Assembly: GCA_963804055.1 (NCBI GenBank)
Contig: CAWDOU010000011.1
Coordinates: 248,001-312,000, forward strand
Direction of reading: 5' to 3'
Source: Bog-473 sp963804055
Lineage (GTDB): Bacteria; Actinomycetota; Acidimicrobiia; Acidimicrobiales; RAAP-2
Length of the DNA stretch: 64,000 bases
Under the pieces are notes generated by a model. That model had not been told where the DNA came from. It worked only from the letters and a program-made list of their open reading frames with translations, and ran no database searches. Every line of letters starts with the position of its first letter. Positions within the stretch are counted from its first letter, which is position 1. The position numbers and the translations under genes were made by a program. Of the stretch, positions 42,119 to 52,161 are shown piece after piece.

Positions 42119-43744
42119 TCAGCCGCCGTCGCGCAGGCGCTGGCGCAGCACGAACTTCTGGATCTTTCCGGACGGGGTCCGTGGCAACTCGTCCACGATC
42201 CGGATCTCCTCGGGCCACTTCTGGCGCGTGAGACCGGCCGCCTGCAAATGTGCGCGCAGCGCGTCCATGTCGGGCGCCTCGCTCCCCGGCTGCATGCGGA
42301 AGAAGGCGCATCCGTGCTCGCCGAGCCGCTCGTCGGGGGCAGCCACCACCGCGACCTCGGCCACGCCCTTCATGTGGGCCAGCAGCTGCTCCACCTCGGC
42401 GGCGCTGACGTTCTCGCCGCCGCGGATGATGATGTCCTTCACCCGGTCCGTGATGGTCAGATAGCCGTCCGCGTCGATCACGCCGATGTCGCCCGTCCTG
42501 AACCACCCCTCGGCGTCGATGAATTCGTCGTTGAGGGCGGGGTCCGTGTAGCCGGCGAAGCGGTCGGCGCCCCGGCTGAGGATCTCGCCGGGCTCGCCGA
42601 CACCGACGTCGTTGCCCTCCTCGTCGACGGTCCGGATCTCGACCCAGTCCATCGGCCTGCCGTCGGTGTGGATCCGCTTGTCCTTGGGGGCGTCGTGCAG
42701 CGATCCGGTGATGGAGGGGTGCTCGGTCGAGCCGTAGGAGCGGACCAGCGAGATCCCGAGCTCGTCCGCCCGCTCGGCCACCGCGTTGGGGATGGGCGAG
42801 CCGCCGAGCCCGATGTAGCGCATCAGCTCCACGTGCTCGGGGCCGAATCCGGGACAGTCGAGCAGGCTGGTGAAGAAGTACGTCGAACCGCTTCCGGCCG
42901 CGATGTGCTCCTCGACCATGGCGTCGAGGACGGTGGGAGGGTCCCACCCGTCGATCATGTAGATGGGACGCCCGCTGTAGAGCGGGCACAGCAGGCCGCC
43001 CAGCATCCCGATGGCATGGCCCACCGGCGCGCCGACGAGGCTGGGCAGGTCGCGCATGGACTGGTGATCGGACAGCTGGCGCACCTCGGAGCCGAGGGTG
43101 CGGTGCGTGTGCACGACCCCCTTCGGGTCGGCCGTCGTGCCCGACGTGTAGCCGATGAGCGCCGGGCTGTCGGGGTCGACGTGCGCCGGCCCGCTCACGG
43201 GGTCCGCGCGACGCAGGTCGTCGAAGCGCACGAAGCCGCTCGTGTCGTCGTCGAAATCGCCCACCACCACGACGTGCTCCAGGGTCGTCAGTCCCTCCCG
43301 CGCCGTGGCCAGGTCGGCCAGGTAGTCGCGCTGGCCGATGCGCGACACGATGATCAGCGCCTTGGCACCGCTCTGGCGCAGGATGAACCCGAGCTCCTTC
43401 GGACCGTAGAAGTGCACGATCGGGACCAGCGTGACGCCGAGCATGCTGCAGGCGTAGAACGTGACGGCCGCCTCCACCCAGTTGGGGAGCTGGAAGGCCA
43501 CCATGTCACCGGGCCCGAGCCCGAGCGCGCGCAATCCACCGGCCACGCGCAGCGCCTCCTCGTACACCTCGCCGACCGTGCCGACGTACGGGTGGGTCGG
43601 CGACCAGATGCGGAACGGGCGGCTCGGGTCCTTGAGCAGGGAATCGCGCAGGAACTCCCCCAGCGTGCGGTCGTCCCAGGCGCCCTCGGCCAGGTAGCGC
43701 TCGGCCAGCTCGGCCGGCACAGGCCGCAGATCGAACGTGGTCAT
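42119..43744 (-). CDS. AMP-dependent acyl-CoA synthetase
   Basis: This 541-residue ligase has the P-loop IGYTSGTTADPKGV, the motif RSYGSTEHPSI, GWFRTGDIG, DRVKDIIIRGGENVS, and the C-terminal Lys in TPSGKIQKFVLR. It activates an organic acid to its CoA ester; the order of motifs resembles cyclohexanecarboxylate-CoA ligase-type enzymes but the substrate is not readable. The ATG overlaps the stop of the acyl-CoA dehydrogenase at 43741 (ATGA), so it is the second gene of that operon. Confidence 0.92.
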   Translation of the reverse strand: MTTFDLRPVPAELAERYLAEGAWDDRTLGEFLRDSLLKDPSRPFRIWSPTHPYVGTVGEVYEEALRVAGGLRALGLGPGDMVAFQLPNWVEAAVTFYACSMLGVTLVPIVHFYGPKELGFILRQSGAKALIIVSRIGQRDYLADLATAREGLTTLEHVVVVGDFDDDTSGFVRFDDLRRADPVSGPAHVDPDSPALIGYTSGTTADPKGVVHTHRTLGSEVRQLSDHQSMRDLPSLVGAPVGHAIGMLGGLLCPLYSGRPIYMIDGWDPPTVLDAMVEEHIAAGSGSTYFFTSLLDCPGFGPEHVELMRYIGLGGSPIPNAVAERADELGISLVRSYGSTEHPSITGSLHDAPKDKRIHTDGRPMDWVEIRTVDEEGNDVGVGEPGEILSRGADRFAGYTDPALNDEFIDAEGWFRTGDIGVIDADGYLTITDRVKDIIIRGGENVSAAEVEQLLAHMKGVAEVAVVAAPDERLGEHGCAFFRMQPGSEAPDMDALRAHLQAAGLTRQKWPEEIRIVDELPRTPSGKIQKFVLRQRLRDGG

Positions 43745-44835
43745 GCCGATTCGATGAAGAGCGAGGCCAGTCGGTGGCGCTGGGCCCCGGCACCGCCGGC
43801 CAGGAGCTCGTTCTGCTTGACCCGCTTGAAGAGGAAGTGTGCGTCGTTGGCCCAGGTGAAGCCCACCCCGCCGTGCAGCTGAATGTCGTCGCCCGTGACA
43901 CGCACGCCGGCATCCGCCGCGTAGCTCGACGCCATGGCTGCCGCCTGCGCCCGCTCGGGTGCTTCCGTGTCCGAGGCCCAGGCTGCGAACTGGAACCCGG
44001 CCCGCGCCATCTCGACCTGCTGGAACATTTCGACGAGCCGGTGGCGCACCGTCTGGTACGTGGCGACGGGCTTGTCGAAGACGATCCGCTCGGAGGTGTA
44101 GGCGATGGCCTCGGTCAGGGCCCGGTGCGCCGCCCCCACGGTCTCGGCCGCCAACCCGACGGCGATGTCGTCCTGGATCCGCTGCCACAGGCCGGCCTGA
44201 CTCCCCGATGGGCCCAACGGGACGACAGGCGTGTCGTCGAGCACGAGTCGGGCCAGCTTGCGCGTGGGGTCGAGTGACGGGACGAGCTCGGCCTCGGGCG
44301 ACTCGAGGAGGTAGGAGCGCACCCCTTCCTCGCTGCGCGCCACCACGATCACCCAGTCCGCCGTGTGGCCGTCGACGACCACCGGCTTCTCACCAGTGAC
44401 CACCCATTGCGCGGCCTTGCGGCGCGCCCGTGTCCGCACCGTCTGGAGCGGCTCGCCGTGGCCCTGCTCCCCCAGTGCGACCGTGCCCCGTCGGGTACCG
44501 GCGGCCAGGTCGGACAGCAGCTCGTTGGCGCCCAGGGCACGTGCGGCCAGCGTGGCCGCCACGGACGAGGAGAAGAACGGCCCCGGCAACGGGATGCGGC
44601 CCATCTCCTCCAGGACGACGCACATTTCGAGCAGGCCGGCCCCGCTGCCCCCGTACTCGTCGGGTACCAGCAGGCCCGTCCACCCCAGGTCGGCCAGCGT
44701 CGACCACAGCGCCGGCGTGACGCCTTCCGCGTCGTCGGCCAACTGACGCACCACGTCAGGCCCGCACTCGCGCTCGAGCGCACTGCGGGCCACGTCCTGC
44801 AGTGCGAGCTGCTCGTCGTCGTACGTGAAGTCCAC
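43741..44835 (-). CDS. Acyl-CoA dehydrogenase (heteromer-type subunit)
   Basis: This 364-residue protein starts VDFTYDDEQLALQDVARS and ends with LHGGVGFTWANDAHFLFKRV, placing it in the same subunit class as the protein at 27319 and the N-terminal half of the FadE34-like fusion. Its probable partner is the divergent gene at 44918, which has the complementary STEIQ ending. The GTG has AGGGGAGG upstream. It sits 38 bp from the palindrome at 44874 and is followed by an acyl-CoA ligase. Confidence 0.9.
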   Translation of the reverse strand: MDFTYDDEQLALQDVARSALERECGPDVVRQLADDAEGVTPALWSTLADLGWTGLLVPDEYGGSGAGLLEMCVVLEEMGRIPLPGPFFSSSVAATLAARALGANELLSDLAAGTRRGTVALGEQGHGEPLQTVRTRARRKAAQWVVTGEKPVVVDGHTADWVIVVARSEEGVRSYLLESPEAELVPSLDPTRKLARLVLDDTPVVPLGPSGSQAGLWQRIQDDIAVGLAAETVGAAHRALTEAIAYTSERIVFDKPVATYQTVRHRLVEMFQQVEMARAGFQFAAWASDTEAPERAQAAAMASSYAADAGVRVTGDDIQLHGGVGFTWANDAHFLFKRVKQNELLAGGAGAQRHRLASLFIESA

Positions 44836-44873
44836 GGCCTCCCCTACGTCTCGCTCACCGCCGCGCCATTCCC

Positions 44874-44887
44874 TGACACTGGCGTCA
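44874..44887. promoter_or_regulatory. TGACAC-TG-GCGTCA operator (one mismatch)
   Basis: This copy lies in the 82-bp space between two divergent acyl-CoA dehydrogenase genes, the same position as the perfect copy at 28501 between the other divergent pair. It is about 18 bp upstream of TACCCT, the likely -10 box of the plus-strand gene. Confidence 0.7.
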
Positions 44888-44917
44888 GAGTACACGGTGG
44901 TCGGGTACCCTTCCCCC

Positions 44918-46135
44918 GTGGATTTTGCCCTTGCACCGGAGGATGAGAAGTTCCGCGACGAGTTGCGGGCCTGGCTCGACGAGAACCTGCCCCCCTTCTT
45001 GGAAGCCGAAGCGCTCGGCGACGACGCCAGCCTGTCTGGCGAGGCCAGCCAGCAACGTCGCCAGAAGTGGCAGCGCAAGCTGAACGAGGGTGGGTGGGCC
45101 GCCATCCACTGGGGCCCGGACTACGCGCAGGGCCGCACCATCAACGCCATGCAGCGCCTCCTCTACTCCGAGGTCATGGCCGAGTACCGCACGCCGGGGA
45201 CCTTCAACACGAACGGGATCTGGCAGATCGGTCCCATGATCATTCAGTGGGGCACCGAGGAGCAGAAGGCACAGTGGCTCCCCTCCATCCTCGAGGCGGA
45301 GGAGCACTGGTGCCAGGGCTTCAGCGAGCCCATGGCCGGCAACGACCTGGCCAACCTGCGGACGACGGCGGTCTACGACGCCGACACCGACGAGTACGTG
45401 ATCAACGGCTCCAAGATCTGGATCTCGTCCGCGCATCTGGCGACGTGGGGGTTGTTCCTCCTGCGCACGGACCCCACCGCCATCGAGCGCGGCAAGAAGC
45501 ACGAGGGCATCACCGCCTTCATCCTCAACCTGAAGACGCTCGGCATCGACGTGCGGCCGATCCGCGACATGGCGGGCGAGGAGCTCTTCAACGAGATCTT
45601 CTTCACCGACGTGCGGATCCCGGCCAAGTGGCGCCTGGGCGACGAGGGGGCCGGCTGGATGGTCGCCATGGGCACCCTCGGCTTCGAGCGGGTCGGCATC
45701 GCCTCGCAGATCGCCATCCTCGCCGCCGACCTGCGCGCCATGGTCGAAGCGGCACGCAGCGTCAACCCGGGCGCGCTCGAGGACCCCTCGCTCCGTGACC
45801 GCATCGCCAAGGTCTGGACCGAGATCGAGCTGGCGCGGCTGCTGTCGCTGCGGGCGCTCTCGAAGATCATGAAGGGCGAGAAGAACTGGCCGGAGGTCCC
45901 CTTCGCCAAGCTGTCGTGGTCGTCGATGGCACAGACCCTGGCCGAGCTGGCCGTCGATCTGCTCGGACCCGCCGGCGTTCTGGCGCGGGGCGGGCCCGAC
46001 GCCGTCGACCGGGGGAAGTGGACCCGCCTCTACGCCTTCCAGCGCTACTCGACGATCGGCGGCGGCTCCACCGAGATCCAGAAGAACATCATCGCCGACC
46101 GTGCCATTGCCATGCCCGGCAAGTCGCGCGGCTGA
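44918..46135 (+). CDS. Acyl-CoA dehydrogenase
   Basis: This 405-residue enzyme has CQGFSEPMAGNDLANL, NGSKIWISSAHLATW and the C-terminal GGGSTEIQKNIIADRAIAMP. It starts VDFALAPEDEKFRDEL. The GTG has TACCCT at 44906-44911, six bases upstream, so a leaderless mRNA is likely. The divergent gene at 43741 is the candidate second subunit. The thiolase-like gene follows 12 bp downstream, suggesting one beta-oxidation operon. Confidence 0.92.
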   Translation: MDFALAPEDEKFRDELRAWLDENLPPFLEAEALGDDASLSGEASQQRRQKWQRKLNEGGWAAIHWGPDYAQGRTINAMQRLLYSEVMAEYRTPGTFNTNGIWQIGPMIIQWGTEEQKAQWLPSILEAEEHWCQGFSEPMAGNDLANLRTTAVYDADTDEYVINGSKIWISSAHLATWGLFLLRTDPTAIERGKKHEGITAFILNLKTLGIDVRPIRDMAGEELFNEIFFTDVRIPAKWRLGDEGAGWMVAMGTLGFERVGIASQIAILAADLRAMVEAARSVNPGALEDPSLRDRIAKVWTEIELARLLSLRALSKIMKGEKNWPEVPFAKLSWSSMAQTLAELAVDLLGPAGVLARGGPDAVDRGKWTRLYAFQRYSTIGGGSTEIQKNIIADRAIAMPGKSRG

Positions 46136-46147
46136 CCCGCCCCGCCG

Positions 46148-47641
46148 TTGCCTGCCGATCCCCGCGCCACCTGCATCATCGGCGTCGCGCGCCACACCTG
46201 GCACCCGTCCGACACACCTGAGGGCGCCCCCGAGCCGCTGACCATGTGGGAGCAACTCGCCCGCGCCGCCGCGGCCGACACCGGAGCGGCCGACGCGTCC
46301 TCGGTCCTGGCCGGCCTCCAGAGCATCGACATCGTCTACTCGCAGTCGTGGCAGTACGACGACGCCGTCGCCCGCCTGGCGGAGCGCATCGGCGCCGACC
46401 CGGGGCGGCGGCGCTATTCCGGGATCGGCGGTTCGGTGCCCCTCGTCCTGGCCACCGACGTGGCCCGCGAGATCCGCGCCGGCCAGCTCGACCTGGCCCT
46501 CATCACCGGCGCCGAGGCGCTGGCGACCGTGCGGCGCCTCAAGAAGGCCGGCGAGAAGCCGCAGTGGTCGTTCCGCCCGGCCGAGAAGCGGCCGTTCCCG
46601 ATGGACATGGACTTCGATCCCTCCGAGATCACGCACGCTGTCTTCGAGGCCTACCTGACCTTCGCGTTGTTCGACAACGCCCGACGGGCCCACCTCGGCC
46701 GCGGGCTCGACGAGCACAGGGCCATCCTCGGCCGTGTCCTGGCACCGATGACCACCATTGCGGCTGCCAGCCCACATGCCTGGTTCCCTGTGGCCCGCGA
46801 CGCCGACGCCATCGTGACGGCGACCCCGGACAACCGGATGGTGGCGTACCCCTACACGAAGCTCATGACGTCGATCATGGACGTCGACATGGCCGCCGCT
46901 CTCGTCCTGGCCAGCGCGGCGAAGGCGGACGCACTGGGCATCCCCGAGGATCGACGCGTCTACCTGCGCGGCGCAGGGTACGCCCAAGACCCTTCGCACG
47001 TGGCGGGCCACCCCGAACTCTGGCGCTCACCCGCCATGGCAGCAGCCGCCGGCGCCGCCTTGTCGGGCGCGGGCATCGGCGCAGACGACGTGGCCCACCT
47101 CGACCTCTACTCCTGCTTCGCCAGCTCGGTCTGCTTCGCGCTCGACGCACTCGGGATGGGCGAGGACGACGGTCGCGCCGTGACGCAGACGGGTGGACTG
47201 CCCTACCACGGCGGGCCCGGTTCGAACTACATGACCCATGCGCTGGCGGCGATGGTCGAGACCCTCCGCAACGACCCCGGCTCCTACGGCATCACCAGCG
47301 GCGTCGGCATGCACATGCAGAAGCACGCATACGGCGTCTGGTCAACCGACCCCGGCACGGGCGTGCTGACCGAGCCGGCGCCTCCGCTGCTCGCCGCACC
47401 GCTGACCATCGTCGAGTCTCCCGAAGGCAAGGCGACGGTTGCGACGTACACGGTCCTGCACGGCCGAGACGGTGCCCCCGAGCGTGCCGTGCTGATCTGC
47501 GACCTGCCGGGCGGCGGTCGTTGCTACGCGCTGCTCGACGGCGGGGCAGCCGTCCTGGACCGGACCGAGGTCGACGAGCTCATCGGACGCACCGTCGAGC
47601 TCACCCCGCGCGACGGCATCAACCTGGCCGCGCTTTCCTGA
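46148..47641 (+). CDS. Thiolase-like acetyl-CoA acetyltransferase-family protein
   Basis: This 497-residue protein is longer than classical thiolases (about 390), having a C-terminal extension of about 100 residues from TIVESPEGKATVATYTVLHG that resembles an OB-fold-like domain. The core has LITGAEALATVRRLKKAG, then DDVAHLDLYSCFASSV, where the usual HDCF reads YSCF, and GGPGSNYMTHALAAMVE. The TTG start has no better alternative nearby. It is co-transcribed with the acyl-CoA dehydrogenase at 44918; whether it is a thiolase or a synthase is uncertain. Confidence 0.85.
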   Translation: MPADPRATCIIGVARHTWHPSDTPEGAPEPLTMWEQLARAAAADTGAADASSVLAGLQSIDIVYSQSWQYDDAVARLAERIGADPGRRRYSGIGGSVPLVLATDVAREIRAGQLDLALITGAEALATVRRLKKAGEKPQWSFRPAEKRPFPMDMDFDPSEITHAVFEAYLTFALFDNARRAHLGRGLDEHRAILGRVLAPMTTIAAASPHAWFPVARDADAIVTATPDNRMVAYPYTKLMTSIMDVDMAAALVLASAAKADALGIPEDRRVYLRGAGYAQDPSHVAGHPELWRSPAMAAAAGAALSGAGIGADDVAHLDLYSCFASSVCFALDALGMGEDDGRAVTQTGGLPYHGGPGSNYMTHALAAMVETLRNDPGSYGITSGVGMHMQKHAYGVWSTDPGTGVLTEPAPPLLAAPLTIVESPEGKATVATYTVLHGRDGAPERAVLICDLPGGGRCYALLDGGAAVLDRTEVDELIGRTVELTPRDGINLAALS

Positions 47642-47693
47642 CGACCGAGCGGACCGAGCGGACCGACCGGACCGACCGGTCCGAGCCCTGCGC

Positions 47694-48725
47694 TCAACCC
47701 GGTCCGGCTTTGCCGCTGTTGCCCGAGTTCCCGCTGCCGCTGTTGCCCGAGTTGCCGGAGTTGCCAGAGCTCCGGGCGGTGTTGCCGGGGTTGGCCGATG
47801 CGGAGCCACCGCTCCGGCAGGCCGAGGACGTCCCGGGGGCGCCGGCGGCGGGGGAAGGCGCGGCCGGCGTGGTCTGGCACACCCCGGGGCCCACCTTCAT
47901 CTGCGGCACGAGCTGTTCCGAGGTCGTCCCGGACCCGGTGGTGACCTGCGCCGACGTCGCGTCGGCGCTGCCGGGCCACCAGGCGACGAACCAACCGTCT
48001 TGCACCGTCGTGGTCACGGCCTGGCCGTCCTGCTCGACCAGGCTGACTCCGGTGACTCCGGGGGCCGTCCGCCCGTCCACCAACGTGTAGGGACCATCCG
48101 TCGAGGTCGACAGATGGGTCTGGACCACGTTCTGCAGATCGCCCGAGCTCGTTGCGCCCACGCTGACACTGGTCGACCCGCCGGTGGCGCCCGGTGCTCC
48201 GCCCGCGGGCGCGCTGCCCGTCTGCGAATGGACCGAGATCGAGCCGGACCCCGACGTGGCACCGCCCGCCCCGTCGGACGAGATCTGATTCACGTCCGTG
48301 AAGGACGAGCCGGTGAAACACGCTGCGTACGCGCCGTCGTCCTGGAACAGGGCCACGGTGAAGGGGCCTCGCACGTCTGTCAGCACGTTCTGCCAGGCAC
48401 CCGAGCCCACTGCCGCGCCTCCGGGGCCATCGTGCGTCGCCGAGAGCTGCTCGAGGCAGCTCGTGGACGCGGCGGGCGAGGGCGCCGCCGGCGACGTCGG
48501 CGTCGCGCTCCAGCCGGCATAGGCGGCGGGAGCACCGCCGCCGACCACCACTGCGATCACGGTCCCGGCTGTCGCCGCTCCGACAAGGACGCCCGCCGCC
48601 GCGGGGGCACGGCGGGCCCGTGGCCGGTAGTCGCCTGCTCGCAGACGCTCGACCGCGTCACCGGGCAGCACGTTCGCCCGTGTGGCCAGCGCCTGTCGTA
48701 CCTCGTTCTCCAGTTGCGTCGTCAT
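47694..48725 (-). CDS. Membrane-anchored protein encoded with an ECF sigma factor
   Basis: This 343-residue protein has a short cytoplasmic N terminus (MTTQLENEVRQALATRANVL), a membrane span at about residues 49-70 (AGVLVGAATAGTVIAVVVGG), and a long Gly/Ser/Thr-rich extracellular part ending in a low-complexity tail of Gly-Asn-Ser repeats. It overlaps the sigma factor by 4 bp (ATGA), so it is the candidate anti-sigma factor. It lacks the HxxxCxxC zinc motif of ZAS anti-sigma factors. I do not recognise a family. Confidence 0.8.
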   Translation of the reverse strand: MTTQLENEVRQALATRANVLPGDAVERLRAGDYRPRARRAPAAAGVLVGAATAGTVIAVVVGGGAPAAYAGWSATPTSPAAPSPAASTSCLEQLSATHDGPGGAAVGSGAWQNVLTDVRGPFTVALFQDDGAYAACFTGSSFTDVNQISSDGAGGATSGSGSISVHSQTGSAPAGGAPGATGGSTSVSVGATSSGDLQNVVQTHLSTSTDGPYTLVDGRTAPGVTGVSLVEQDGQAVTTTVQDGWFVAWWPGSADATSAQVTTGSGTTSEQLVPQMKVGPGVCQTTPAAPSPAAGAPGTSSACRSGGSASANPGNTARSSGNSGNSGNSGSGNSGNSGKAGPG

Positions 48726-49339
48726 TTCGTGATGCTCCCTTCGTCTGTCGCGGTCGTGGTCGTGCATCTCGTTCCGTTGGTCGGGCTCGCCACGTGGGCC
48801 ACCATCTCGCCCGGCGCCGAATCGTCCCGACGCAGCCCGGCGTCCCCACGCAATCGCTCGAGAGCACGGGCGGTGGTGCTCTTGACGGTGCCGACCGAGC
48901 ACCCCATGACGTCGGCCACCTGCGCCTCGGTCAGATCCTCGAAGTACCGGAGCACCAGGGTTGCCCGCTGGCGCGGGGCGAGCCCGCCGAGCGCCCGCAC
49001 CAGATCCGCGCCGTTCTCGACGCGCCCGAACAAGACCAGCGAAGTGCCGTCTTCGGATCGGGCAAGACGCTCGGTGCTCGCACTGAGCTCGGACCGCTCC
49101 CGCCGGCGGGGGCCGCTCGCGTCGAGGGCCAGGTTGACCAGCACCCTCCGGGCGTAGGCCCGTCTGTGCTCCATCGCCCGCACCCGGGGCCACCGGCGCG
49201 CCAGGCGGAGGAGGCATTCCTGCACCAGGTCTTCGGCTTCCGTGGCGTCCCAGACGATCAGGTAGGCGGCGCGGAGAAGACCCTCAGCCGACTCGGCGAC
49301 GAAGCGGTCGAACTCACCGCGGGCTCGCTGCCTGCTCAC
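48722..49339 (-). CDS. ECF RNA polymerase sigma factor (SigE-type family)
   Basis: This 205-residue sigma-70 family protein has region 2 (AAYLIVWDATEAEDLVQECL) and region 4 (GLAPRQRATLVLRYFEDLTE with QVADVMGCSVGTVKSTTARA), typical of the actinobacterial SigE-like ECF group. The C terminus extends about 35 residues past region 4 and is Thr-rich. It is coupled to the membrane protein downstream and probably responds to an envelope signal; no target promoter is evident. Confidence 0.92.
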   Translation of the reverse strand: MSRQRARGEFDRFVAESAEGLLRAAYLIVWDATEAEDLVQECLLRLARRWPRVRAMEHRRAYARRVLVNLALDASGPRRRERSELSASTERLARSEDGTSLVLFGRVENGADLVRALGGLAPRQRATLVLRYFEDLTEAQVADVMGCSVGTVKSTTARALERLRGDAGLRRDDSAPGEMVAHVASPTNGTRCTTTTATDEGSITK

Positions 49340-49416
49340 GAGGGCTCCTGTGTGTCCATCACCCTCCTCAACCCTCCTGGCCGCACAAAAGGTTGTCTGC
49401 TGCCTCAGAACTCTCC

Positions 49417-50076
49417 ATGCGGCGCTGCCATTGTGGTGCCGTGGATTGCGAGCGCGCCGTCAGGCGCAGCGAAGAGCTCGTCGCCGGGCTCGACGGGTGC
49501 CGGGCCGGCTGGGTGATGGCGCTCCTCCCCACGGCGCCAGGAGGCCCGGCGGCACGTCTGGAGCTGGTCGACGACCTCCACCAGCTTGTGGAGCGACTCC
49601 GACAGGGGCTGATTTCCGCAGCCGCCATCGACATCCCGATCGGACTTCCGGCAACCGGCCCACGGCCGGTGGACGTCGAGGCTCGACGACTGCTCGTGTC
49701 AGGACGCGCCATCTCGAGGCAGCTCTTCGCCATCCTCCCCAAGATCCGCGAGGTGGACGACGTGCAGACGGCAGCGATTCAGGACACCTTCTTCGAGATG
49801 CATCCCGAGCTCTCCTTCGCACAGCTCGCCGGCGCACCGATGCGATTCCACAAGCGCACCCGGGAAGGCCGCCGGGAGCGCCTCGACGCGCTGCGCGACG
49901 CGATTCCAGGCTCGGACGCTCTCGCAGCCACCCGGGTCCGCGGGTCCCGACCAGACGACGTACTCGACGCGCTCGTCGGCGCCTGGACGGCGGGGCGCTA
50001 CGCCTCGGGCACCCACGTGCGGTTCGGCGGGGGCGAGGTGGACGAGCGCGGACTGCGCATGGAGGTCGTGGCCTGA
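49417..50076 (+). CDS. DUF429-family protein (predicted nuclease fold)
   Basis: This protein of about 219 residues has AGLDGCRAGWVMALL, AAIDIPIGLPATGPR, and EMHPELSFAQLAG, the conserved blocks of the DUF429 family, which has an RNase H-like fold and is often predicted to be a nuclease. The start is uncertain: ATG 49417 is used, but GTG 49441 and TTG 49393 are possible. It stands alone between the sigma operon and the glycosyltransferase. Confidence 0.82.
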   Translation: MRRCHCGAVDCERAVRRSEELVAGLDGCRAGWVMALLPTAPGGPAARLELVDDLHQLVERLRQGLISAAAIDIPIGLPATGPRPVDVEARRLLVSGRAISRQLFAILPKIREVDDVQTAAIQDTFFEMHPELSFAQLAGAPMRFHKRTREGRRERLDALRDAIPGSDALAATRVRGSRPDDVLDALVGAWTAGRYASGTHVRFGGGEVDERGLRMEVVA

Positions 50077-50116
50077 ACCTCCGAGGGCGGCGCGGCGGCA
50101 CCATGCCCCGCCTACA

Positions 50117-52161
50117 GTGCCCCTCGCAAGGGAGGCCACGCTGACCGTTCGCGCCGATGTCGCACTCACCGAGCCGGTCCCCGTCGCGGGGACCCGACGC
50201 CGGTGGCGGGTACGCCAGGTCTGGCGTTTCTGGCGCTCCCCCGCCGGCCAACCCCCCTGGGCGCGCCCCGCGCTCCTGATCGTCACCGCGCTGGCCGGCC
50301 TGGCCTACGCATGGCGCTTCGATCAGGCCTACCTCGAGCCCTTCTACGGAGGAGCGGCGCGCAGCATGTCGCTGAGCCTGCACAACTTCTTCTACGGGGC
50401 GGCGGACCCGTGGGCGACGATCTCGGTCGACAAGATCCCGGGCGCGCTCTGGTTCCAGGCCATCTCCCTGCGCATCTTCGGGTTCCACGTCTGGGCGCTC
50501 GTCCTTCCCCAGGTGATCGAGGGGATGCTCACCGTGCTCGTGCTGTACCGCGCCGTGCGGCGGGTGGCCGGCGCAGGTGCCGGTCTGGTCGCCGCGGTGA
50601 TCCTCGCCGGCAGCCCGATCGTGATCCTGCTCGACCGCGGCAACATCTCGGACTCGCTGCTCATCCTGTTGCTCGTCCTCGCCGCCGACGCCACCATCCG
50701 CGCCTGTCAGCGCGGCCGATTGCGCTCGCTGCTGTGGGCCGGCGCGCTCGTGGGTTTCGCCTTCCAGACCAAGATGCTCCAGGCCTGGATCGTGCTCCCC
50801 GCGCTCTTCGTGGCCTACCTCGTCGCTGCACCGGTGGCTTCGTTCTGGCGGCGGGCGTGGCACCTGGCGGCGAGCACCGCGGTGGTGGGGATCGTGTCCC
50901 TCAGCTGGATGTCGGTCGTCTCCGTGGTCCCGCAGTCGAGCCGGCCCTACGCCGACGGGAGCTGCGACGACTCGGTCTTCAACCAGGTGTTCTCCTACAA
51001 CGGGTTCAGCCGCCTCGGCGCGGGGCTGGCGAACACGGCGGGCTGCCACCGCCGCTCGGCCTATCTGCGCACGTTGCTGCGGTACTCGGGTCGCGAGAGC
51101 ATCGGCACCGGCTTCATCGGCCCGTCGTGGGACCGGCTGCTGCAGGGCCCCTTCGGGCACGATGCGGCCTGGCTCCTGCTGCCCGCCGTCGTGGCCGCCG
51201 TGTGGCTCTTCGTCCTGGCCCGCGGCGCGCGCCGCGCACCGACCTCCGTCGCGCCGCGGTCATCCTGTGGACCGTCTGGCTCGTGATCACGTTCGGGTTC
51301 TTCAGCGGCGGCCAGTTCTTGAACTCGTACTACCTCGCCGCGCTCATTCCCCCCGTGGCAGCCCTGTGCGGCATGGGTGCGCTCGCCGCGTGGGAGCGCA
51401 GGAGCCTCCCCTCCGTGCGCGTGGGCCTGGCCGTTCTCACCGTCGCCACGCTCGCCGTCACCATCGCACTGGTCCCGGGCTACGTGGGGGTCCGCCCCTG
51501 GATCGTCGGCTCGGCCGTCGTCGTGGGCCTGCTCGCGCTCGTCGTCCTCGTCGGCTCCCTGCGCGAGGGCCACGATTCTGTCTGGGCTCTCGGCGTCGGG
51601 CCCGCGCTCGCCGCGCTGGCCATGCTGCTCGGCTCGTTCTGGGCCTCGGCCGTGGTGGTGCAGGCCAGGCTCAGCCCGTTCGACTCCCCGTACGCGCCGG
51701 CGTCGGTCAACGCCTACACCCAGAAGGCGGCGGCGAACTTCCCGCTCTTCGCCCGGGGCCTGCGCGACTTCGCCGATACGGTGCCCGCGCGAACGGCCGT
51801 CGACGTCTTCGAGACGTCGCAGACGACGGGCTATTACATCCTGGCCACCGGACGCGAGTTCCTCCCCATCGGCGGATTCTCCGGGGCCGTGCCCAGCCCG
51901 ACACTCCCGGCTTTCAAGCGGTTGGTGGCCGAGGGGCGCGTCCAGCGCGTCACTGTCGTGACGAAGCCACTGACCAACGAACCCGTGCTGCGCTGGGTGG
52001 TGGCGCACTGCACGAGGTTGGGGCCCGCCGGCTACGACGCCGCTGCGCAGGCCACGTCGACCGCATTCAGCTGCATGCGGCCGCAACGGGCGAGCCGTCC
52101 CGCCCCCGTCAGCTCCCGCCGCCCGCCCGCTGGAAGTCCAGGAACTGCGTCACCCGCATGA
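50117..52161 (+). pseudogene. Glycosyltransferase family 39 membrane protein with a one-base frameshift
   Basis: The first frame encodes a polytopic GT39/ArnT-like protein: DKIPGALWFQAISLRIFGFH, LLDRGNISDSLLILLLVLAA and many hydrophobic segments up to about 51220. From about 51235 a second frame continues with RTDLRRAAVILWTVWLVITF and ends at 52161 after a periplasmic domain. The joined product would be about 681 residues, normal for the family, which transfers sugars from polyprenyl donors. One base is missing in the GC-rich run near 51221-51240. The start (GTG 50117) is uncertain because TACAGT at 50113 overlaps it. Confidence 0.85.

Noticed and set aside
49393..49441. TTG 49393 as start of the DUF429 gene
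   Set aside because: The added residues are not family-like; ATG 49417 or GTG 49441 fits the conserved N terminus better, so the start is left uncertain.
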